Assembly: GCA_029934915.1 (NCBI GenBank)
Contig: JAOZLI010000163.1
Location: forward strand, 1-6,128
Direction: 5' to 3'
DNA from: Desulfocapsa sp.
Lineage (GTDB): Bacteria > Desulfobacterota > Desulfobulbia > Desulfobulbales > Desulfocapsaceae
Length of the DNA: 6,128 nucleotides
Below the pieces are notes generated by a model. The model ran no database searches. It worked only from the letters and a program-made list of their open reading frames with translations, and had not been told where the DNA came from. Below, one piece after another: positions 6,022-6,128 of this stretch. How positions within the stretch are numbered: the stretch's first letter is position 1; each line of letters opens with the position of its first letter. Position numbers and translations under genes: made by a program.

Positions 6022-6128
6022 ATGCTAAAACCTTCCACGCTTGCAATGATTCTGGCCGGCAGCAGAGTTGATGAACTGGATGTCCTTACTTATTATCGTC
6101 CAAAATCAGCACTTCCCTTTGGTGGCTT
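6022..6128 (+). CDS. GlgC-like sugar-phosphate nucleotidyltransferase, 5' part only
   Basis: Only the first 35 codons are present and the gene runs off the right edge. The segment A8-M-I-L-A-G-S-R-V-D-E-L, then L-T-Y-Y-R-P-K-S-A-L-P-F-G-G, aligns with the N-terminal nucleotide-binding strand and loop of ADP-glucose pyrophosphorylase. The canonical form is roughly A-G-G-R-G-x-R-L, then L-T-x-x-R-A-K-P-A-V-P-F-G-G. The Gly-rich loop is altered, with Ser14, Val16 and Glu18 where Gly, Gly and Arg are usual. The product may therefore be a GlgD-like regulatory subunit or a divergent transferase. ATG 6022 has GGTGAG at 6014-6019, only 2 nt away, which is unusually close. The in-frame ATG 6046 would remove the first eight residues but is better spaced from no other visible site. 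The likely pathway is glycogen or nucleotide-sugar synthesis. The upstream inverted repeat separates it from the DHH gene, and no clear promoter is seen. Confidence 0.75.
   Translation, partial: MLKPSTLAMILAGSRVDELDVLTYYRPKSALPFGG

Noticed and set aside
1..6128. A novel multi-gene defence, mobile or biosynthetic system
   Set aside because: Every complete gene falls in a known family, and only the sensor and permease form an evident operon. No repeats array, integrase, transposase or toxin-antitoxin pair is visible.

Overview
This window is ordinary chromosomal sequence from a Gram-negative bacterium, with GC in the mid-40s percent by eye. My best guess is a Desulfobacterota (Desulfobulbales-like) sulfate or sulfur metaboliser. 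That guess rests on remembered resemblance: the DHH protein (motif N-A-D-P-D-A-L) and the GlgC-like protein (motif G-S-R-V-D-E-L) look like variants I associate with that group. No rRNA or other marker supports it directly, so the taxonomic call is weak.

Layout from left to right: (1) a complete RND/MMPL-type exporter on the + strand (35-2536); (2) convergent to it, a small single-domain PilZ protein on the - strand (2586-2975); (3) a 231-bp divergent intergenic region ending in a palindromic operator/promoter; (4) a two-gene metal-resistance operon on the + strand, made of a CadC/SmtB-type ArsR-family metal sensor (3207-3572) and an SO_0444-type Cu/Zn efflux permease (3576-4694), with 3 bp between them; (5) a separate promoter and roughly 90-nt leader driving a DHH/DHHA1 phosphoesterase, whose real start is probably 4825; (6) a 166-bp intergenic stretch containing a long imperfect inverted repeat (5858-5968); (7) the first 35 codons of a GlgC-like nucleotidyltransferase that runs off the right edge.

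The clearest functional unit is the metal cassette. The ArsR-type protein keeps the four Cys positions of the CadC sensory site and the four Asp/His/His/Glu positions of the helix-5 zinc site. A perfect 14-bp palindrome lies just upstream, over the likely promoter. The permease has the family's C-S-C membrane motif, a Cys-rich loop and a Cys-Cys-Ser-His tail. The inferred circuit is metal-responsive derepression of an inner-membrane metal exporter.

The items most worth checking are the long inverted repeat, the altered nucleotide-binding loop of the GlgC-like protein, the dense acidic insert in a periplasmic domain of the RND protein, and the possibly leaderless start of that gene. I see no CRISPR array, tRNA, rRNA, transposase or convincing intrinsic terminator, and nothing that clearly amounts to a new multi-gene system.
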